Source: Flavobacteriales bacterium
GTDB taxonomy: Bacteria > Bacteroidota > Bacteroidia > Flavobacteriales_D > Crocinitomicaceae
Direction: 5' to 3'
Assembly: GCA_947458985.1 (NCBI GenBank)
Contig: CANHBA010000096.1
Location: forward strand, 1 to 8,070
Length of the DNA: 8,070 nt
The notes below the pieces were generated by a model. That model was not told the DNA's origin. It did no database searches and saw only the letters and a program-made list of their open reading frames with translations. Below are positions 4,829 to 8,070 of the stretch, piece by piece. The first letter of the stretch is position 1, and each line of letters starts with the position of its first letter. The position numbers and the translations under genes are program-made.

Positions 4829-7800
4829 CAAGACACCACTTGGGTTCAGACCTTTACATTTGATTCTGTCACCACGCGCCGGGCTAATTTTCAATTTCCA
4901 GCATCCTTAGACACAGAACGCTTCGAGAAGGTACAGATGTACTACAAGCTCAAGTGTTCGCCCCTCACTACCTGGGATCAATACGATTGCGGTGAGTGGG
5001 ATTACCTCACCTATACCCGCGTCTTTGATCACACAGGCCAGTTCGATTCCACGCATGTCAATGGCATGCAATTTTTGATGAATTGGTCTAGTCCAGCCCA
5101 GATCAATTACAAACCACTGCCTTATCAAGACGCCGACCAATACCAAATTCAAGAGTTCACAAGAGATGGCGCTGGGCTAAGTTATTTGCCAATTAACAGT
5201 CCTGGAGGTTTCTCTGCGCTACCTTTTCAGACCAATCAGCAAGGCAGCAAATACCAGTTTGTGATCCATGCAGCAGAACTTTTTGCCGCCGGCTTGCAAC
5301 CAGGAGCCATCCGTTCACTGCGTTTAAATACGCCAACCGGAGGCCTTTTGTGGCATCCAAGCATCCGCATCGCCGCTACTCAGTCCCTCACCTTGTCTCA
5401 ATTTCTGGAACCAACGTTTACGGAGGTCTACCGCGCCTCACATGCGCCGGGTATGTCCCAAATGCCGCTGACTACGGGCTGGAACAATTTTGTTTTCTAC
5501 CAAGACTTCATTTGGGATGGTGTCAGTAATCTCCTCATTGAATTTGTTGTCAGCAACGACTTTCCAACGCCTGCCGCCATCGATTTTGCGATGGATGCCA
5601 ACACCGCACCTATGGCCGTGAGTTATGGTATGCGCAATGGTCAGCTCGAATTGAGTGGTAGCAATTACACGATGTCGTCATTTGCAGACGAAGAAATCGG
5701 CGATCAATTCACTATCGAATTTTGGGCAAAAGGCAATGGCAACTTGGCACAGAACACCACTTTTATGGAGGCTTTGGATACTGCAGGCCGACGCATTTTT
5801 AACATCCATATGCCATGGAGCAATAACAACCTTTATTTTGATGCCGGCGACGAAACCGGCTACGACCGCATCAATCAGGCGGCCAGCAACACCGAAATTG
5901 ACGGCGAATGGAACCACTGGGCTTTTGTCAAAGACCAACCAACTGGCCAAATGTTCATCTACAAAAACGGTCAGCTTTGGCTTGCGGGCACCAACAAAAA
6001 CCGCGAAATGGGCTACTTTCACCGCCTGATTATTGGTGCTAGCGGTAACCAAAGTCTTTCCTGGAAAGGCAGTTTAGATGAACTCCGCATTTATAAAAGC
6101 GCTTTGAGTGCAGCCACCATTGCGGCCAACTACAATCAGAAAATCGATGCCAACCATCCAAATTGGTCGAGTTTGGTGCTGTACCACGACTTCGATAACC
6201 TTTCTTACGCTAGAGACTTAAGTCCAAATGCACACGTCTTGATGCCTTCAGAAGCGGGCATGATCAAAACCAACACCACCAACTATGTGGGTCAAAATAT
6301 TCAAAATCAGCGTCCTTTACTTCAATTAGGTCAAGGAAATATGGCACCGAATGTGACTACTCACTTGGTCAATCAATTGAAATTGAAAGAACCCGTAGTG
6401 ATTTTCGAACAAGTGCCACTACACCGCCATTTTGAACTCGTTAGTACTTTTATTGGCGCGCAGGCAGGTACCAATAATAGTTTTGACCTCAATGGGCAAT
6501 TGCTAAGCAGTACGCCAATTCTTACTACGCAAACCCTGCAAAATCAGTCGCTGACCGTTTACAACCCGCCCTACGAAATCATTCACGACGTAGAAGTGGC
6601 GCGCTATATTACCCCATATGGCATCCAATTCGACCTCGGGCCCAACGGTTTTACCTGGATTTACGATGTGACAGACTACCAACAATACCTTCACGGTTTG
6701 GTAGACCTCGCTGCGCACAACACGCAAGAACTCATCGATTTGAAATTTGCGTTCATTAAAGGAATTCCACCACGCGATGTGGTGAAACGCGAGCCAATAT
6801 GGGCTGATTTCAAATCCTACAACTTTGGTCAAATGGCCAATGATGCGGTTTTACAAGCCAAGCCGGTAGTGCTCAGCGATACCGCCGATATGTTCAAAAT
6901 CAAGACCCGGATGTCGGGCCATGGTCAAGTCGGAGACTACGCCTGTTGTGAGTGGGTCAATAACAGCCACCAAATCAAGGTTGACGGCGTACCGCGTTTC
7001 AACTGGAGCATTTGGGATGCCATGGTTTGTGGCGACAACCCCAACATCGGGCAGGGTGGTACCTGGCCTTACGCCCGCGAGGGTTGGTGCCCCGGAGACA
7101 TGGTCAAAGAATTCGAATTTGAACTCACGCCTTACGTCACGCCAGGCGACACCGTTGCGCTCGACTACGCGATCAATGCTGTGCCAACAACAGATCCAGG
7201 GCAGGCCGGAGGCAACTATATTGCCGCCTACGACCTCATTTCTTATTCAGCGCCAAATTTCCAAAATGACGCGGCTATTGTCGACATTCTGAACCCCAAT
7301 AACTACGAGTACTACTCTAAATGGAATCCAACTTGTCAAAATCCGCGCATTGTCATCAAAAATACAGGTGCACTGCCTTTGACGTCATGTCGTATTTTCT
7401 GTTGGCTAGACTACGGTTCCAATTTGGTCTTCGACTGGACGGGCAACCTTGGTTTCTTAGAACAAGCAGTGGTCGAGATTCCTGTAACGGATATGAACTG
7501 GTGGTATGAGCAAGACAGTTCTTACACTTTCACCGCTTGGCTTGCCGATATCAATGGCATTGTTGGCCCAGATGAATACAATTTCAATAGCCTCAAAACC
7601 GTCAAATACGATGCGCCAGAACGCATCGATGGCCCTTTCTTTATTTGGCTTACCACCAACAATAAAGCCAGTGAAAACAGCTATCAATTACTTGATCACG
7701 CCGGAACCGTTCTTTTTGAGCGTTCCAATTTGCAAAATACCACGCAATACAAAGACACCTTCGACCTCGCGCCGGGTTGTTATTCTATCATCATAGAAGA

Positions 7801-8070
7801 CACCGATCACGACGGCTTGGCATTTTGGTATTCTGCACAAGTAGAAGGCGAAACCTCCGGGCAAATGCGCTTGCGCAAAGTAGGAGGGAGCTATATCGAA
7901 TTTTTTCCTGGCGATTTCGGCCATTACCACCGCTACGACTTCACGGTAGGCTTTACCCTAGATGTGCCCGAATATGCAGAAGTTCCAGAAATCTCTGTTT
8001 ATCCGAATCCTGGAGCAGGTCTCACCACTATTGAACTGAGTGGGCAAATCAATGGGCGGGCAAGGCTACA
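4775..8070 (+). CDS. secreted PNGase F-like multidomain protein, T9SS cargo (3' end outside window)
   Basis: The frame stays open for 1098 codons from ATG 4775 to the window edge. Modules in order: signal peptide (1-18); first part of a PNGase F N-domain (about 22-95), with C61, C72 and CGEWD ending in D76; a beta-rich module resembling repeats in other Bacteroidetes secreted proteins (about 148-270, HAAELFAAGLQPGAIRSL, FIWDGVSNLLIEF); a LamG-like domain (about 287-450); more PNGase F N-domain (about 595-690, RYITPYGIQFDLGPNG, YDVTDY); the PNGase F C-domain (about 695-835, SGHGQ, CCEW, GWCPGD); a CARDB-like segment (about 840-945); a beta module containing DTDHDGL (about 955-1065); and a T9SS sorting domain start (from 1074). 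PNGase F removes N-glycans from asparagine. By hand alignment its D60 and E206 correspond to D76 and E726, but R61 and E118 appear replaced, so glycan-amidase activity is uncertain. An adhesin or glycan-binding role is the alternative. Confidence 0.88.
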   Translation, partial: MKYLLFALFLISNCAVFAQDTTWVQTFTFDSVTTRRANFQFPASLDTERFEKVQMYYKLKCSPLTTWDQYDCGEWDYLTYTRVFDHTGQFDSTHVNGMQFLMNWSSPAQINYKPLPYQDADQYQIQEFTRDGAGLSYLPINSPGGFSALPFQTNQQGSKYQFVIHAAELFAAGLQPGAIRSLRLNTPTGGLLWHPSIRIAATQSLTLSQFLEPTFTEVYRASHAPGMSQMPLTTGWNNFVFYQDFIWDGVSNLLIEFVVSNDFPTPAAIDFAMDANTAPMAVSYGMRNGQLELSGSNYTMSSFADEEIGDQFTIEFWAKGNGNLAQNTTFMEALDTAGRRIFNIHMPWSNNNLYFDAGDETGYDRINQAASNTEIDGEWNHWAFVKDQPTGQMFIYKNGQLWLAGTNKNREMGYFHRLIIGASGNQSLSWKGSLDELRIYKSALSAATIAANYNQKIDANHPNWSSLVLYHDFDNLSYARDLSPNAHVLMPSEAGMIKTNTTNYVGQNIQNQRPLLQLGQGNMAPNVTTHLVNQLKLKEPVVIFEQVPLHRHFELVSTFIGAQAGTNNSFDLNGQLLSSTPILTTQTLQNQSLTVYNPPYEIIHDVEVARYITPYGIQFDLGPNGFTWIYDVTDYQQYLHGLVDLAAHNTQELIDLKFAFIKGIPPRDVVKREPIWADFKSYNFGQMANDAVLQAKPVVLSDTADMFKIKTRMSGHGQVGDYACCEWVNNSHQIKVDGVPRFNWSIWDAMVCGDNPNIGQGGTWPYAREGWCPGDMVKEFEFELTPYVTPGDTVALDYAINAVPTTDPGQAGGNYIAAYDLISYSAPNFQNDAAIVDILNPNNYEYYSKWNPTCQNPRIVIKNTGALPLTSCRIFCWLDYGSNLVFDWTGNLGFLEQAVVEIPVTDMNWWYEQDSSYTFTAWLADINGIVGPDEYNFNSLKTVKYDAPERIDGPFFIWLTTNNKASENSYQLLDHAGTVLFERSNLQNTTQYKDTFDLAPGCYSIIIEDTDHDGLAFWYSAQVEGETSGQMRLRKVGGSYIEFFPGDFGHYHRYDFTVGFTLDVPEYAEVPEISVYPNPGAGLTTIELSGQINGRARL
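5633..6124 (+). other. LamG-like (concanavalin A-fold) domain inside the PNGase F-like protein
   Basis: Residues about 287-450 show the LamG/jellyroll pattern: NGQLELSGSNYTM at the start, FTIEFWAKG (312-320), WNHWAFVKD (379-387) followed by FIYKNGQLW, RLIIGAS, and the closing WKGSLDELRIYKSALS (430-445). Such domains commonly bind carbohydrate or protein ligands. Here it lies within the PNGase F N-domain rather than at an end of the protein. Confidence 0.8.
7994..8070 (+). other. start of a T9SS C-terminal sorting domain
   Basis: From residue 1074 the protein reads ISVYPNPGAGLTTIELSG, the usual opening of the type A T9SS sorting domain: YPNP, a Gly-rich turn, then a beta strand. The full domain is about 70-90 residues, so about 45-65 residues and the stop should lie just outside the window. 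It directs the protein through the outer membrane, usually with cell-surface attachment. Confidence 0.85.

Noticed and set aside
5655..6052. Overlapping 124-codon ORFs on both strands
   Set aside because: Both lie inside the continuous PNGase F-like frame within the LamG-coding segment, which shows clear domain motifs in the other frame.
1..8070. Mobile element, defence system, CRISPR array or RNA gene
   Set aside because: No transposase or integrase motifs, no regular repeats, and no tRNA- or rRNA-like sequence seen on either strand. Nearly all of the window is accounted for by the genes listed.

Overview
The window looks like chromosomal DNA from a member of the Bacteroidota, probably a flavobacterium-like lineage. 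Three signs point there: perfect matches to the Bacteroidetes -7 promoter element TAnnTTTG ahead of two genes, a secreted protein ending in a type IX secretion (T9SS) sorting motif (YPNPGAG), and an fbaA-accD gene pair that I recall from this group. No mobile element, CRISPR array, rRNA or tRNA was seen.

Layout. Positions 1-1739 (minus strand) hold most of uvrB, the damage-recognition helicase of nucleotide excision repair, with its C-terminus cut off by the window edge. A 46-bp divergent spacer separates it from a two-gene plus-strand unit: an SRPBCC/AHSA1-like protein (1786-2202) and a DUF1801/YdhG-like protein (2202-2546), whose stop and start codons overlap. A GC-rich hairpin with a UUCG loop (minus-strand reading) follows. 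It sits between that unit and a small, probably overlooked 48-codon gene on the minus strand (2570-2716).

Divergent from the small gene is a metabolic pair, fbaA (class II fructose-bisphosphate aldolase, 2815-3882) and accD (acetyl-CoA carboxylase carboxyltransferase beta subunit, 3887-4732), 4 bp apart and probably cotranscribed. This links a glycolytic enzyme with the committed step of fatty acid synthesis.

The last 3.3 kb (4775 to the right edge) is one open frame of at least 1098 codons for a large exported multidomain protein. It has a signal peptide, the first part of a peptide-N-glycosidase F (PNGase F) N-domain, a long insert containing a beta-rich module and a LamG-like domain, the rest of the PNGase F N-domain, a PNGase F C-domain, two further beta modules and the beginning of a T9SS sorting domain. 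Both this frame and uvrB run off the window, so neither is complete.

Most of the window is ordinary core genome. The best leads are the PNGase F-like protein, with its split catalytic domain and altered active-site residues, and the small minus-strand gene.
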